A stretch of 64,000 bases of DNA from positions 12,965,770 to 13,029,769 of the forward strand of contig CM119268.1 of assembly GCA_051294375.1 (NCBI GenBank), given 5' to 3'. The stretch's first letter is position 1, and each line of letters starts with the position of its first letter. The notes under the pieces were generated by a model, which had not been told where the DNA came from, made no database searches, and worked only from the letters and a program-made list of their open reading frames with translations. The stretch is from Paraspadella gotoi (lineage: Eukaryota; Chaetognatha). The translations under genes and the position numbers were made by a program. Positions 1 through 12,212 of this stretch are shown here, in pieces.

Positions 1-3000
1 GACGCTGCCGCGATGGCCACTCATGATGCCTACTCCTCTTTTCGGTATTTGAGAAACTGACCTTCTTTATCTCTCATTCCTGTTTTGCGACTTTTTTGGG
101 TTTTTTTTTTCCCCCAAGACTTCGAGGACTTGACCCAGAAGCCTCTGCTCGAGATGGCGATGGCAAGGAGGGCTTGTCCGTTTTCGGCTCTGAGATTCGT
201 GGGCGTGCGGCATCAGGCGCCGCCACTCTCGACGATATGTTGGCCGAAAAGCGGCGTGTGGAAAAGGACGCAGATAAGAAGCTGCACCCTCAAGTTGCCG
301 TCATGAAACCGATCTTGAGATTCTTACAACTGCTTTGCGAAAATCACAACAGGTTTCTTTTCGGATGCGGATTTTTAGACCGGGATTTCTTCAAATTTTG
401 AATCTTAATTTCGCTTTCCTCTCCATTCCGAAGAGATCTGCAAAATCACCTTCGTAACCAAAAGAATCGTAACAATTACAACCTGGTCTGCGGTACGCTG
501 CAGTTCCTTGATACAATTTGTGGCAGCACCACCGGAGGTCTTGGACTTTTAGGACTCTACATTAACGAATCCAACGTCGGTCTTATCAATCAGGTTTGTC
601 GTGTGCCGCAGAAGATAGTTGCTGGAAAATGTGATTAAATTTTCTTTTTATTTTACCACTAAGACGCTGGAGAGCTTGACGGAATATTGCCAAGGTCCTT
701 GTCATGAGAATCAAAACGCAATCGCGACTCACGAATCCAACGGAATCGACATCATTATTGCTCTCATTCTTAATGACATCAATCCACTGGGTTATTTTCT
801 TAAAATATTGAAAATTCGGCGTCGATAATTGTTTAATTTAACTTATCTTTCGCCACAGGAAAGCGTCGCATGGAGTTGGTGCTGGAGCTGAAAAACAACG
901 CCTCAAAACTCCTCCTCGCCATCATGGAGAGTCGTCATGATAGTGAGAACGCCGAGCGAATCATGATCAACATGAGTCCGAAGCAGCTCGTCGAAGTCGC
1001 CATTAAGGCGTATCACGAAGACCCTTCTCCCGGCGAGGACGAAGACGAGGAGAGCGAAATCGACGAAGAGGAGATAAACAACGAAAACGATCCCGACGAC
1101 GTCTCGCCCAAAGAAGTCGGTCACAACATCTACATTTTAGCTCATCAGTTGTCGCAGCACAACAAGGGTGAGTGACTGCGAATTTAACGAATTTCATTGG
1201 AGCTCTTGTCCTCAAGCTTGCCTTCCCGTTTTCCTCTCTTCAGAACTGGCCTCGGTTCTGGTACCGGAATGCGCCGTCGATTCCGCCAGTCGCGAGGCTC
1301 TGGGATATTACAAGAAGCACACGACGCAGATCGAAATCGTTCGCGCCGATAGAACCATGGAACAGGTGAAATTATATTAAATCCGAATCTATTTTTTTAC
1401 TTTTTTTGTGTTTTCCTCGACTTTAAAAACTTGACTCTGTCCTAAGATTACGTTTCCGGTTCCGCCGATTTGCGAATATTTGACTCAAGAAACAAAGACT
1501 CGTGTCCTTCTCACCGCCGATCGCGACGATCAAGTAAGTTAAGCGAAATAATATGCTGTAAATCTAGTGCTTATTGGTTATATTTTTTGACAATCAGGGC
1601 AGCAAAGTATCCGACTTTTTCGAAAAAACTGAGGAGATGTTTCAGGAGATGAGGTGGCAGAAGCAACTACGAGCGCAGCGACTTCTTTATTGGTTTTCCA
1701 GATACTCAATGCTTTGGTCGCTCATCTCATTTTACTTAGGTGAGCTTATGAAATAAATGAAAAAGAAAATTACGGTAGATTTAAGCGGTGTAAACACCTG
1801 GGAATTTTTTTTTTCTTCAGCGGTTCTGATAAATTTGATGGTGGCCACCTGCTACCCTTTCGACGCCCACTCGCAATTGCTGTCGACGCTGCGCACCTAT
1901 CGGGTCGCCACCTACCTCCTCTTCATTCTGGCCGCTTTCAGTGCGGTCAGCGTCGCCCTATTTCCTAAAAAAGGAATGGGCCTCCTCTTCATCGTCTCCG
2001 CCATGTTTGGTGCGAAGGAATGAATCAACGATCGAAACTCACATTTGTGACTAATTTTTTAATTAAATTCAACGTCCAGCCTTGATCCTGTCCTTCGGAG
2101 TGGATTGGACTCTGCGCCTCGTGGGTTTCCTCCTCGTCCTCAACAAGTTCGTCTCCATCGTCTCCTTCTTCGGCAACAGCGGCACCTTCAACAAACCCCT
2201 TGCCGACGTTGTTTCCGACTTTCAAGTCGTCTACCACGTCACTTATCTTGCCTTGTGCATCCTGGGATTTTCTGTGCACGAGTTCTTTTATAGGTAGAGT
2301 AATACGTTAACGATAAGGAATGCATTGTTCGGCTTGTAATGGTTTATTTTATTCGTCATCATTCAGTCTCCTCCTGCTTGACGTGGTTTATCGCGAGGAA
2401 ACTCTTCTGAACGTCATCTACGCGGTGACCAAAAACGGACGCTCCATTCTGCTGACTGGCGTCTTGGCAGTCATTCTCATTTATTTGTTTTCCATCATCG
2501 GCTTCATGTTCTTTCAAAGAGACTTTGTCATGGAGGTAAGTGTGAATAATATTTCCTGATCGCAATGAGAGTGGCGCCATTTAAATTTTTTCAGGTGGAT
2601 GTGAAGCCATCGGCGGGGAACGCTACGTCCGTCGCCGAGATTCACTTCGGAGAAAATAACGACACCTGCACAAGGCACAATTTATTTTTCCTTTTGACAA
2701 GCCTTGACTACGAGCCAACCTTTTCTTTCTTCTACTGGAACAGATCTGAGAACGGAGAAACGTCGTGTCCCGGGCAGACAAGTCTCCCCACCGACGTGAT
2801 CTCCAGCGATGACGAAGACGATAAAGCCCGGGAAAACACTTGCGAAAATTTGTTTATTTGCATAATAACTACCCTAAATCAGGTGCAAAAACTTGTGTAA
2901 AAGCCAGTAGTGACATAGTAATTTTAATCGTCATTCGTCTTGTAAGGGTCTACGAAACGGCGGCGGGATCGGCGACGTGCTTCGTCCTCCGTCCATCACC

Positions 3001-5280
3001 GAAAGCTCGTTCCCATTCCGCGTCATCTACGATTTGCTTTTCTACTTCATCGTCATCATTATCGTTCTTAACCTCATCTTTGGTGTCATCATCGATACGT
3101 TCGCGGATCTCAGAGGTGAAGTGAATTTGTTAATTTCCATTGTGATCCCGGTACAACTTCTGTCAACCTTAACCTCTCCGTCGTTACAGGAGAGAAACAA
3201 CAGAAAGAGGAGATTCTGAAGAACACCTGCTTCATCTGCGGCCTCCAACGAGCAGCCTTCGACAACAAGGCCGTCAGCTTTGACGACCACATTCGTGTCG
3301 AGCACAACATGTGGCACTACCTCTTCTTTATGGTCCTGATAAAAGTTAAGGATCCCACCGAATTTACAGGTGATTAGTTTTCTGTTGTGGTCGCCCTTTT
3401 TGTGGAATAATTGACGTCAACATCGTTGCAGGACCCGAGAGTTATGTCGCCGATATGGTCAAGGAACGAAACTTAGACTGGTTTCCTCGACTAAGAGCAA
3501 TGTCGCTACAGGCGCAAAACGAAGCGGGTAAATTGCAATAAGGAAAATTTTCAGAATTAAATGAATAAAAAACTTAACATAAATCATAATTTTAATGATT
3601 TCATCAGAGGGCGAACAAAACGAAATGAGAAATTTGACAACCGAGTTGGAAAAGACGAAATCATTGGTTAGTTAAAATCTCCACTGCATCAAGTGAAATT
3701 AAATGGAATGAAGATTGAAAGGGTCCGTTAATATAGGTCTCGACGCTGTCCGAACAATTAGCCGAATTGAAGGAGCAGATGACTGAGCAGAGGAAACATA
3801 AGCAGCGGGTCGGCCTTCTCAACACCACCGCCCATCTGCCCACCGCCAACCCCTCCGCATCTTTTCCGCCCATGGAACAACCGGGACCGCATCAGGTGTG
3901 CGATGTCTAGACAAATACTGAGAACACTTTCAGGATTTCGTTTGGATCTTGTTTGATACCTAAATTTTAACTTCTTTTTGGAAGGCGGTGGGTTCAAATG
4001 GAAGTGGAGCAAATGTATTTTAAAACCTCTCCGTTTTTTATCTCGCCAGACGGGCGATTGCCCGACTTGGGCGAGATGTTAATTCGTTTCTGCTTCTTTT
4101 GATTGTAGTTGTCGTCGTTGTTACGCTGTTTTAACATTAAAAATTGTTCAAGTGTGTAACCATAGGAAGCTGAAAATTTAGATATGGCTTCTCATCATTG
4201 ATGTCTTTTAAATTGTTTTTTATTCTTATGCTCATTTGTTTGTTTTATTTATAAAATAATTTTTATATATATAAACAAATTCAGCTCTGCAGGGGCTGTC
4301 CAGCGGCTGTCCAGTTTTTTTCTATATCTCTCTCTTTTTCTTTTTTTTATTCCGTCGCAGCTTCTTCTGATTCTCTTAAAAACGAGTTCGCTCTGCATCC
4401 GCTGTCCAGCTTCTCTCATACATGCATTTGTTTATTTTTTTTTTATAATGAATGATTATCATCGCATCAATGAATGATTATTATTGTATCAATGATTGAT
4501 TATCATCACGTCAATGAATGATTATCATCGCATTAATGAATGACTATCATTGCGTTATTAAATAATTATCATTGGATCAATGAATGATTATTATCACATC
4601 CATTAATTGGTTATTATCGTATTAATCATTTGGTTATCATCGCATCAATCCTTTGGTTATTATCGCATCAATCCTTTGGTTATCATCGCATCAATCTTTT
4701 GGTTATCATCTTATCAATAAACAAATATTATTATATAAATTAATCAATTACTATTATATCAATCAATCATTCATTTATTTTTACGTCAATCATTCAATTA
4801 CTATTATATCAATCAATAAATTATTAATACATTAATTAATTATTATTACATCAATCAATTACTATTACATCAATCAATTACTATTACATCAATCAATCAA
4901 TAAATTATTATTACATCAATCAATCAATCAATTATTTTTATATTAATCAATCAATTATTATTATATCTATCAATCAATTACTATTGCATTAATAATTCAT
5001 TATCGCATCAATTTCATTAATTTTTTTTGATGGTAACGTCTGGCGAGATTACTATACTTTTAATATTTTTTTTAAAAAATTTTAGTTTCTTTCTGCTCTT
5101 AACTCGGATGGACTCTCGTTGCCGAATGGGTTTCATCCTCATCCTCCGCCTCCCATTCATCCCCTCGCATCCACCCGCGGCTCAGACCACTTCAATCATA
5201 GTTTTCATGCTCATTACCACCCTGATGTGGCCAGCCACGTCAATGGGAGTCCACATATTAATGGTGGCAATCACGCATGA
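1..5280 (+). CDS. ITPR: Inositol 1,4,5-trisphosphate receptor, C-terminal part (gene starts upstream)
   Basis: IP3-gated Ca2+ release channel of the ER; the window holds the last part of the regulatory region, the pore and the tail. Exons: 1-44, 119-352, 434-593, 664-790, 859-1167, 1244-1365, 1447-1533, 1598-1739, 1821-2009, 2080-2293, 2367-2535, 2595-2882, 2947-3115, 3190-3369, 3432-3527, 3608-3666, 3737-3895. Diagnostic stretches are [31 protein letters not shown], the membrane segments from about 1690 to 2535, the selectivity filter GGGIGD (about 2960), the last pore helix ending [11 protein letters not shown], the C-x2-C/H-x4-H linker (CFICGL...[11 protein letters not shown]) and the tail coiled coil with QMTEQRK. 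The 3' end is uncertain. Reading on past 3895 gives a stop at 3910. Splicing to 3985 gives a stop at 4023. Splicing from 4014 to 5086 adds a His/Pro/Asn-rich tail ending at 5280. Family identity is certain; the final exons are inference. Confidence 0.95.
4040..5049. mobile_element. TIR element with tandem-repeat interior (family D, copy 1)
   Basis: The ends are perfect 13-bp inverted repeats, ATCTCGCCAGACG at 4040 and CGTCTGGCGAGAT at 5037. The interior has a T/C-rich stretch (4310-4440) and then about 570 bp of degenerate tandem repeats of the type ATCAATGAATGATTATC, drifting to ATCAATCAATTACTATTAC. The same ends and the same kind of interior recur at 27253-27777 in a WDR7 intron, and the T/C-rich interior recurs at 29385-29850. 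No coding capacity is seen, so it is non-autonomous. It lies in the putative last intron of the IP3 receptor gene. Confidence 0.75.
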
Positions 5281-6372
5281 AATAAGATATCGAGTTTTCT
5301 TTTTCAATACTGGCAATTATTATCTTAGAATATTGTCAGTAATAATATTAGTATCAAAAGACACAAAGATTTCATTTCTATTGAAGCCTTTTGAAAATAT
5401 AACTTGAGAGTTGAGGTTTTTGAGTTATTACTATGTTCCTTATTTCCTAGTTTAGAAATTTATACTCCCTTCTCTCACCCTAATTTTCGTCGCAACTATC
5501 ATTTTTGTACCGTCAGTTTTAATTCTTAGTTAACAATCGGAGGATCGCTAGTCATATTATCTGTCGCGGTTTTGATGCTGTCGTATCGTCCGCATATACT
5601 AGTCAAAAAGAAGCGACCTAAAAACATTTTTCAATACGGTATTAAAGAATTAGTATGGAAGAAAGTCTTTTTTTTTCCTAATGTTGTGACTCTATTTATT
5701 ACACTTAACTGCTGCTTGCCAGTCCTCTATTTTTCCTTCCTGTTTAGTTTTAATGTTCATTGCTGTACCTGTTCTATAGAAAAAAATCAAGTGCCTTTAA
5801 ATCGCAACAACGTGGAGAATTATTTAGTCACAAAAATATGCGTAATTCTAACTTTTCTTTTTAGACGGCCTAGTGCTGGGTCTCCGGTGTCTATATACTC
5901 AAGTTTGTCGTCCAGTGATCTTTTTGCGATATTGTTCGGTGATTCACGCATGTTTTTACATATTCCACGAGTTTGCATGTTTGTAACTTGCCCACGTTAA
6001 TTGTTAATTACCTATAATTAGATTTTTATTGAAATTTTTGTTGTTTTCATTGATAGTTTCTCTTTTGGAAATTATACGGCGTTCATTGTTTTGATTTTTT
6101 TTTGACAAATTTTAATAATGAGGTCAACTATTTTACATACCGGTTTAGTTACTTTGATTATAATACCTAAGACTCAGAATTCTGTATTTGTATCGACCCT
6201 AAAGCAATAAGACAATATATCAAAGCAATAAGATAATTCTATTACAAGATAGAAACAGCGAATCTTTGCTTCACTCTCTTTTATAATGGTTACTTTTTCT
6301 CCAGTATTAAAAGTGATTTGTTCGAAACTGAAAAACAAACGAACAATAAAAATCTACAATTTGGGTAAAAAA
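5281..6372. other. AT-rich 3' UTR/intergenic stretch, no gene seen
   Basis: Between the IP3 receptor and JAGN1. A 142-codon open frame at 5572-6000 is Phe/Leu/Val-rich, has no recognisable motif and AT-driven composition, and I read it as chance. Confidence 0.6.
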
Positions 6373-7291
6373 ATGGGTCGACCGGCCGGATCTCAGGGTT
6401 TCGATTACATGCATAGGGAGCGAGTCGCATCTCAGGTAGAACGATTCTCTTCACTTTAAGACAATAATATTTGAGAGGGGGAAGGGAATGTGAGGGAAAA
6501 AAATTATCAACCAAATCGTATTGCGTAAATAAAACAAAAATAGAACTATATTGTTTATTTCGAATAACTGATAATTTGATCGTTTCTTTTAGTACACGGA
6601 AAGCGTTCTCAACAAGAAGCGCCTCAAAGTCAACCTAATGTGTCACTTTTCAATGGTCTTTTTTTTGGCGCTTCGGGTTTCCCCCTTTATGTATTACTTC
6701 GCCAGAGAAAGGCAACAAGTACCGCCGGCGATGCCGTGGGAGGAGATCTGGTAATTAGAATCAGCCTGGGTGGGATTTTGTAAAAACGATTTTATAAACG
6801 GCCACGATCTTGCAATTTGGCCTCAATGCCTATTGAAATCCGATACATCCTCAGGTTGCTAAGCGCGATCCCTTCCGTGCTGTGCCTCTACTCTCTCGCC
6901 CGTAATCACGTGGCGTCCATGCAGGCGTCCATGGTGACGACGTTGTTTGCGGGCGGCGTCCCCCTTGCGTACGGCGCCTTTATTATGGTGGACGATGCAC
7001 TCGTCCTTTTTTCAGCCGACGAGGCAAAAATCAGAGGTACAACCATTATAATAGGCTATGGCGAATACAAAAACAATGAAATATTGAAGATACAATTTGT
7101 TATGCTTAATGTACATAAGTATCTTAATATTATCCATGTTTTCGCCAGCCCTGCCGCTCTTCTTCGGATTTCCCATCGTCATTATTCGTTACATGTTCGT
7201 CGCTCTCGCGCTGCAAATTCACGCCTTCGCCATGTTCCTTCAATACAAACTCATTCAGGCGTGGACCACGAGAGGGTCAAAGAAAAAGTGA
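6373..7291 (+). CDS. JAGN1: Jagunal homolog (ER multipass membrane protein)
   Basis: Small ER membrane protein needed for ER organisation and secretory traffic (known from fly jagunal and human JAGN1). Exons 6373-6435, 6593-6750, 6855-7036 and 7149-7291 join in frame to 181 aa; human JAGN1 is 183 aa. The N-terminus has the family stretch DYMHRERVA, followed by four hydrophobic segments (LMCHFSMVFFLAL, the segment after EEIW, the segment around LAYGAFIM, and PLPLFFGFPIVIIRYMFVAL), then Q-HAF, and a basic C-terminus ending GSKKK that fits a KKxx-like ER retrieval signal. The start at 6373 is the first in-frame ATG and gives the conserved N-terminus. The gene ends 225 bp before the RNF8-like start on the same strand. 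Confidence 0.92.
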
Positions 7292-7515
7292 CATTCGTGG
7301 GGAAAAAATTAGATAACAAGTAACTTCTATTATAATTATTGTTTTAGAAATTTCCTTAGCAATTATTACGTTCCTTTGTTCCAAATCGATTTCTTGAGAA
7401 TACGATTTGAAGTCTTTGATTTTTGTATTGCAGGTCATTTTTTTTGTTATTGATTTATAAATTTTTTTTAGTCTTATTTTTTATTTATCACTTATGCCGA
7501 TCACTTAGTTATACG

Positions 7516-10500
7516 ATGGAATCGAAAGAGAACGATCCTCGTTTGACGTTGGAGGTAGAAGAAAAACCTACGACAGAAACGCTCTCCTATCGCGAGAAAG
7601 AAATTCTTTTGGATGTCCCCACCGGCTCCGATACTTCGAAGCCCAAACGTTACGCGTACATGCGATGCCTCTTGCGTCTCGGCAGCGACCCCCATCTTCG
7701 GCATGTCCCTTTGGAAGTCGGAAAGGAGTACTGGGTGGGTCGGTTGGGCTCCAACGATATGCACATAGACGACGGAATGCTATCTCGAAAGCACGCCGCC
7801 ATCAAAGTTGCCGAAACCGGTGAGTCTTCCTTGATGGACAATAAGAGCGCCAACGGGACTTTCGTCATTCCGCGCTGCAAGGAAGAAGAAAAGCTGGCTC
7901 CGATGGCCCCCCGCGCTCTACGAGATTTGGACGTTATTAAATTCGGGGTGACACGCCCGGGAACCAAGGAAGCTCCATTTAGATGGCGCTTTCACAAGGC
8001 CCTCAAATTTGCGGAAAACAACACATTACCTAAGATGGCTTTAGTTAATGCGGAGGGAGTTTCGCTCGAATCGGTCGTCGCTTCAGGCTTGAAACGCGGC
8101 CCTGACGAAGACGATGGAGAAGCGATCCCCGCCCCGAAAAAGAGTCGGCTGAGCGCCGCCTCAGACTTGGACGAACAGCTGCGCAAGTCTCGTCAACAGT
8201 TGGAGGATATGCGTCGCGAGTTAGAAAGAAAGGAGGAGGAGAAAGAAAACCTTCGACGCGAAGTTGAAAAGGAAGCCCAGTCAAAAGTAGAGGAGGCTCA
8301 GATGACGATGGCTTTGAGGCTGGAGGAAGAAAAGAAACGCATCGATCTTGAGTTGCGGCAAAGGCTCGCCGAGGAGATTCGCGCCAAAGAGTCGGAGAAC
8401 AAGGTTCACATGGAAACTGTAATGAAGAAGTTGGAGGAGGAAAAGTCGAATCTGACCAAAGAGTTGGAAGAAGCTTTCTCCCACGAGTCCGCATCCGCTA
8501 AAACTTTGGAGCGCTCTCTCAAGGATAAAGAAGAAGCCGTGGCGTCTGAACTTCGACTCGCCGAGGAGAGGATGGCCGAAGAAAGGGCAGCCCTGGAGGC
8601 TCGTGTACAGGAGGAAGTGGAGAAGAAGGTGGTAGAGTTGAAGTCGGCGGCGGAACGTCAGAGAGAGGCGATGGAGGCTGAGCGACGGCGCGCCGAGGAG
8701 ATCGTCGAGAGGGACTTGAGAGAAAAAGAAGAGAAAATGAAAGAGGAGTTACAAAAAAAAGTGACGGAGATGGAGGATGAAAAGAAGAGATTAGAGGCTG
8801 AGTATCAAGAGGCATTGCGATGCGAGGTTCAGTCGACCGAATCCGCCCTGAAGGAACAACTGCATACCGAGAAGCTCAAACTGGAAGCCGAAAGGGACGC
8901 CATTGCTAATTCTCTTCAGGAACAGATGACGCTAAAGATGGAGGAAAAGGACAAGGCGTTGGCTGACGAACTCATTCGACAGAAGGCCAAGTTGGATCAG
9001 GAATTGGCGACGCGCAACGCCAAAGAAAAGCTCTTGGCCGAGGAGCTGGAAAAAACTAAATCGGCGCATGCCGAGGCCCAGCTCCGCTCGGCCCAGTCCG
9101 TACTGGCTGACCTCGAAGAGACGATGGAAATGGAGCTTCAATGCGCCATCTGTTCCGAATTGTTCATCGATGCCACAACTCTTAACTGTTGCCACTCATT
9201 TTGTCAGTTTTGTATTGATGAATGGAAGCGTCGTAAGGCTGAGTGTCCCAACTGCCGCAAGCCAATCGTAAGTATGAACAAGTCGATCGTTCTCGACAGC
9301 TACATTGACAAAATGACGCAGCATCTCAGTCAGGAAATGAAGGATAGGCGGAAGATTTTAATCGATGAGAGGAACGCGGCAAAAGCAGAGGCTGACCGTT
9401 CCCGGAATCAGGGTGCAGGAGCGAGGGGAGGAGCCAATACGAGAAGAAACAACACCGGCAATAACCGCAACAGGGGAAGCAACAGGGGCAGCAACAGGGG
9501 CAATAGAGGAAATAGAGGTTCCGGCACGAGGGGAAGGGGCTCGAGGTCGGCCCCGACGTCGAATGCTGAAGGCACCAATTCTGCTAATTCTGCTCCTGGG
9601 GTTGCGTCCGCCACGGGGGGCAATAACATTCCCGGTAATTCGGTAACCAGTGGCTGCGCCAATACATGTAAATAACTTTCAAGGGCTTAATCTGAACTGT
9701 TATTGCGGCACTAATAATATTTTAATATTTATAAAAATATTTTATAAATTAAAATAATATTATTTTTGTTTTGATATATGATAAAAATTCTTTGATCAAG
9801 ACATAAAATAAAATAGAATAAGAAAAAAAATATATTAAAAAAATATTTAAAATAATAAAAATTGAAAAAAACAATTGTTATTTTGTTGAAAAGCAGGTGC
9901 AAGTGGGTACAGATTAAGTTTATTTTAAAGGTTCTTTAGTTTTACAAAAACTTTTTTTTTAGAGCTCTCTAATAGAATATGGTAAAAACATTATGCGTTA
10001 ATCCTTTCTTAAAAATTTAATAGGACTGTTCTTTTATTTCAGGAAAAAAGATTAAAACTTCTGGTGGATGTACATAAATTAAAATTAATTGCTATTTTGT
10101 TTTTTAAAATGTAAAGCTATTTAATTTATTAAGATTAAAACATACAAAACAGATGTAAGTAAAGATCTACAGGGTAGTGTTTCAAAACTTAGATAATCAC
10201 TTTTTTTTTATTTTGTGACGCATCGGGTGCATTTTAAGGAAAAATTTTAATTGAAGATACTTAACCATCCTTATAAATGACCCTCGTCGAATCGCGCTTG
10301 AGCGCAGGTCTTCACGACTTAGAATAGTAGTTATACCTCTTCTTAATAGCCTTCTTAATACTATAACATATTGCTAGGAAACATAATCATATTTAGTAAT
10401 GTTTTTAAGCTTTAAACCGGCGCAGAGCAAATTCAACCAATGTTGCATTCTTTTTAGTAGCGCAGCGTATTGTAAGAGCATGAAAAAAAAAACTTGAAGA

Positions 10501-11962
10501 GACAGTAATTATTGATATGAGTTAATGACAGAACCATTCAATATAAGCAGTTCCTGAGCTTCCGATCAGGCTGTAATACCGTGTTACAGGCGGGTTAAGC
10601 GCCCCGTCCCTCTTTACTGCTAGGCGACCACCGGGCTCGAACTCCGGACCTTTGGGTTGAGAGGCCTCCGGCACCAATGGCCGCTGATGAACGGTTGGTG
10701 GATTTTAATCCACCATAACCTATATCAGAAAGAGAAAACGTCAGTGATTATTTTAGTGTATTATAAAAAGACAATCAATAACTTTTTGCTTATAAAATCT
10801 GGTGGTAAATACTATTCTAAGTTTTCATTCACTACCCTGTAGTGGGTGCAGACAGAAGAGCAAATTTCTATAGAAAGTAAAGGGAAAATGCTCATAATAG
10901 AAAAAGTAAAAGACAAATCCTTCTAATAGGAAGGAAAAGTTATATAGACGGGAAAAAAAAGTACAATTTCAGGGGGTGAATAAGTGAGAGAATAACATTT
11001 GCTTTAAACTAGTTTTTCAATCAGGTACCTCCTCGGCCACTAATGCTCAACCCCTTAACGGGGCTCATATCCCTGGACCGGCTTCACGACCCATCATGCA
11101 ACAACCTCAACCGAGGCCTTCTCAACGTCATGTTTATATAGATTTAACACGGGTAAGGCCTTAAGTTTTAAATTATTCGGCTTAGTCGGTTCTTCTACTG
11201 TTGTTACTTGATTATAAGTATGAATTTAGAAATTACTTGTAGTGGGTATCGCAAGATTACCAAATTTGTCCATGCCAAATTTCTTATTTCCAAGCCCCGA
11301 CACACGCATCCTCCGCCACGTTTTATAAGTATAGTGGTTCCCCCCGGCGGAGCGATCCCTCCGGGAACAGTTTTGCCACCGTGGTGGTCGCCGGGTCAGC
11401 CCTGTCCTATTAATGTGCAACTAACGCCTGAGGGCCTCCTTCCCCCTGCATGGCGACAACTTGCTTCCCAATTCGCCGGTGCAAGAAACCATTTTTAACA
11501 CGCGTGCAGGATGGCAGGTATTTTTTTTTTTTAAATTGTTAAGCAATTAAGTGTCCTGTGAGTAGAAGCACGTATCGAGTAACAACAGTAGAATCATGAT
11601 AACTTTTTATAACTTATTTTGTTTGCTTTCAAAGACTGTTGAATGAAGGGTGAGTTGGGTACGTTTTTTTTTTTCGCAATCGTTTTTGAGCCTTTTTCTG
11701 TTTTTGGTTCGTTTTGAGTTGTAATTTTAGTTGGAAATCGAGTAAGAGGAAGAGAAATCGCTTACTCACCTTGCCCGACGGGATTTCCGTATTTCAGTAC
11801 GGCGGTTTGGGAGGATCGATTCCACTCCCGACTGGAGGACGGAGCGAGCGCGGGGACGACGATCGACATCGAGAAAGAAACCGGGATCGTGACAGGAATG
11901 AGGACCGAAGAGACCGGGATCGGAACAGGGATCGATATCCCGCGTCGAGTCGGAGACACTGA
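7516..11962 (+). CDS. RNF8: RNF8-like E3 ubiquitin ligase (FHA, long coiled coil, RING)
   Basis: RNF8 binds phosphorylated MDC1 at DNA breaks through its FHA domain and ubiquitylates chromatin through its RING. The first exon, 7516-9634, encodes an FHA domain at about residues 45-150 (YWVGRLGSNDMH, LSRKHAAIKV, SANGTFV), a very long Glu/Lys/Arg coiled coil at about 220-540, and a C3HC4 RING at about 543-583 (CAIC...CCHSFCQFC...CPNC). A Gly/Arg/Asn-rich region follows. The start at 7516 is chosen because upstream in-frame codons give only a Phe/Leu-rich run. Donor 9635 joins in phase to exon 11025-11152 (GTSSATNAQP...), then a Pro-rich exon from 11295 (VVPPGGAIPPG) and probably an RD/RE-rich last exon ending at 11962. 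The junctions after 11478 are unresolved. The protein is longer than vertebrate RNF8 (485 aa). A transposon fills the first intron. Confidence 0.85.
10170..10839. mobile_element. TA-flanked palindromic-end element (Tc1/mariner-type MITE) inside copy 1
   Basis: The ends are CAGGGTAGTG and CACTACCCTG, flanked by TA on both sides (10168-10169 and 10840-10841). The related copy at 51.2 kb (minus strand) reads ATCTAGTGGGTGCAGAC straight through, with a single TA and no insert, so it shows the empty site. Length 670 bp, no coding frame; it contains SINE B1. Confidence 0.85.
10494..10730 (-). mobile_element. tRNA-derived SINE, family B, copy 1
   Basis: On the minus strand it has an A-box-like GGCCATTGGTGCCGGAGGC and a B-box-like GGAGTTCGAGCCC at tRNA-like spacing, followed by a unique body (GCTTATATTGAA...TCTGTCATTAAC). 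It matches 29035-29345 on the plus strand. Too divergent from a tRNA to be functional, with extra inserted bases between the boxes. Confidence 0.75.
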
Positions 11963-11979
11963 TTTTGGGATAAAAATCC

Positions 11980-11985
11980 AATAAA
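11980..11985 (+). terminator. Polyadenylation signal AATAAA
   Basis: Canonical hexamer 18 bp after the stop at 11962, supporting that frame as the true 3' end of the RNF8-like gene. Confidence 0.55.
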
Positions 11986-12212
11986 TTTATTTAGTCTTTC
12001 ATTTATAATTTTCCGATTCCATTTTTGGTTCCGAATCCATTTGCGATGATATTTTTTAAAACCACTTGAGAATCTGTTTAGTTAACTTTGTGTGCTTGAA
12101 CTTTTCTTTGTGATAACTTGTAGGCTATTTGTCCGTTTTATCCTAGTTTTTGTCAGATATTTTATCACCGCCAATGAAGTCTTTCTCGTACGATACTGAA
12201 TAGAAAAAGAAA

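Larger units (their letters stand above)
9645..10990 (+). mobile_element. Dispersed element, copy 1 (host for a TA-flanked MITE)
   Basis: It begins AACCAGTGGCTGCGCC and matches, over its whole length and in inverted orientation, the segments 46230-46277, 51172-51406, 51635-51670 and 52348-52761. Differences are spread along the match, so both copies are old. The far end is near AGGGGGTGAATAAGTGAG. No clear terminal inverted repeat or coding frame is seen, so the class is not determined. It lies in the RNF8-like intron, 10 bp after the splice donor. Confidence 0.7.

Noticed and set aside
4446-5015. CRISPR-like or satellite array of about 25-bp repeats
   Set aside because: Repeats are degenerate, AT-only and without unique spacers, and they lie inside a TIR element in an animal genome; simple tandem expansion explains them.
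5572-6000. 142-codon open frame
   Set aside because: AT-driven hydrophobic composition, no motif, no splice support and no neighbour context.
7423-7515. Possible upstream extension of the RNF8-like protein
   Set aside because: The added 31 residues are Phe/Leu/Tyr-rich and AT-coded, unlike the FHA protein, and end at an acceptor-like site; the ATG at 7516 has a plausible N-terminus.
8045-8815. Long minus-strand frames opposite the RNF8 coiled coil
   Set aside because: Ser/Pro/Leu-rich reverse complement of Glu/Lys-rich codons; a compositional shadow.
9645-9660. Reading the CAGTGGCTGCGCC end as a hAT terminal repeat
   Set aside because: The opposite end of the element shows no matching inverted copy and no 8-bp duplication, so the class assignment is not supported.
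10675-10690. CTGATGA at 10683 as another hammerhead
   Set aside because: No GAAA follows at the right distance; it is part of the tRNA-like SINE head.
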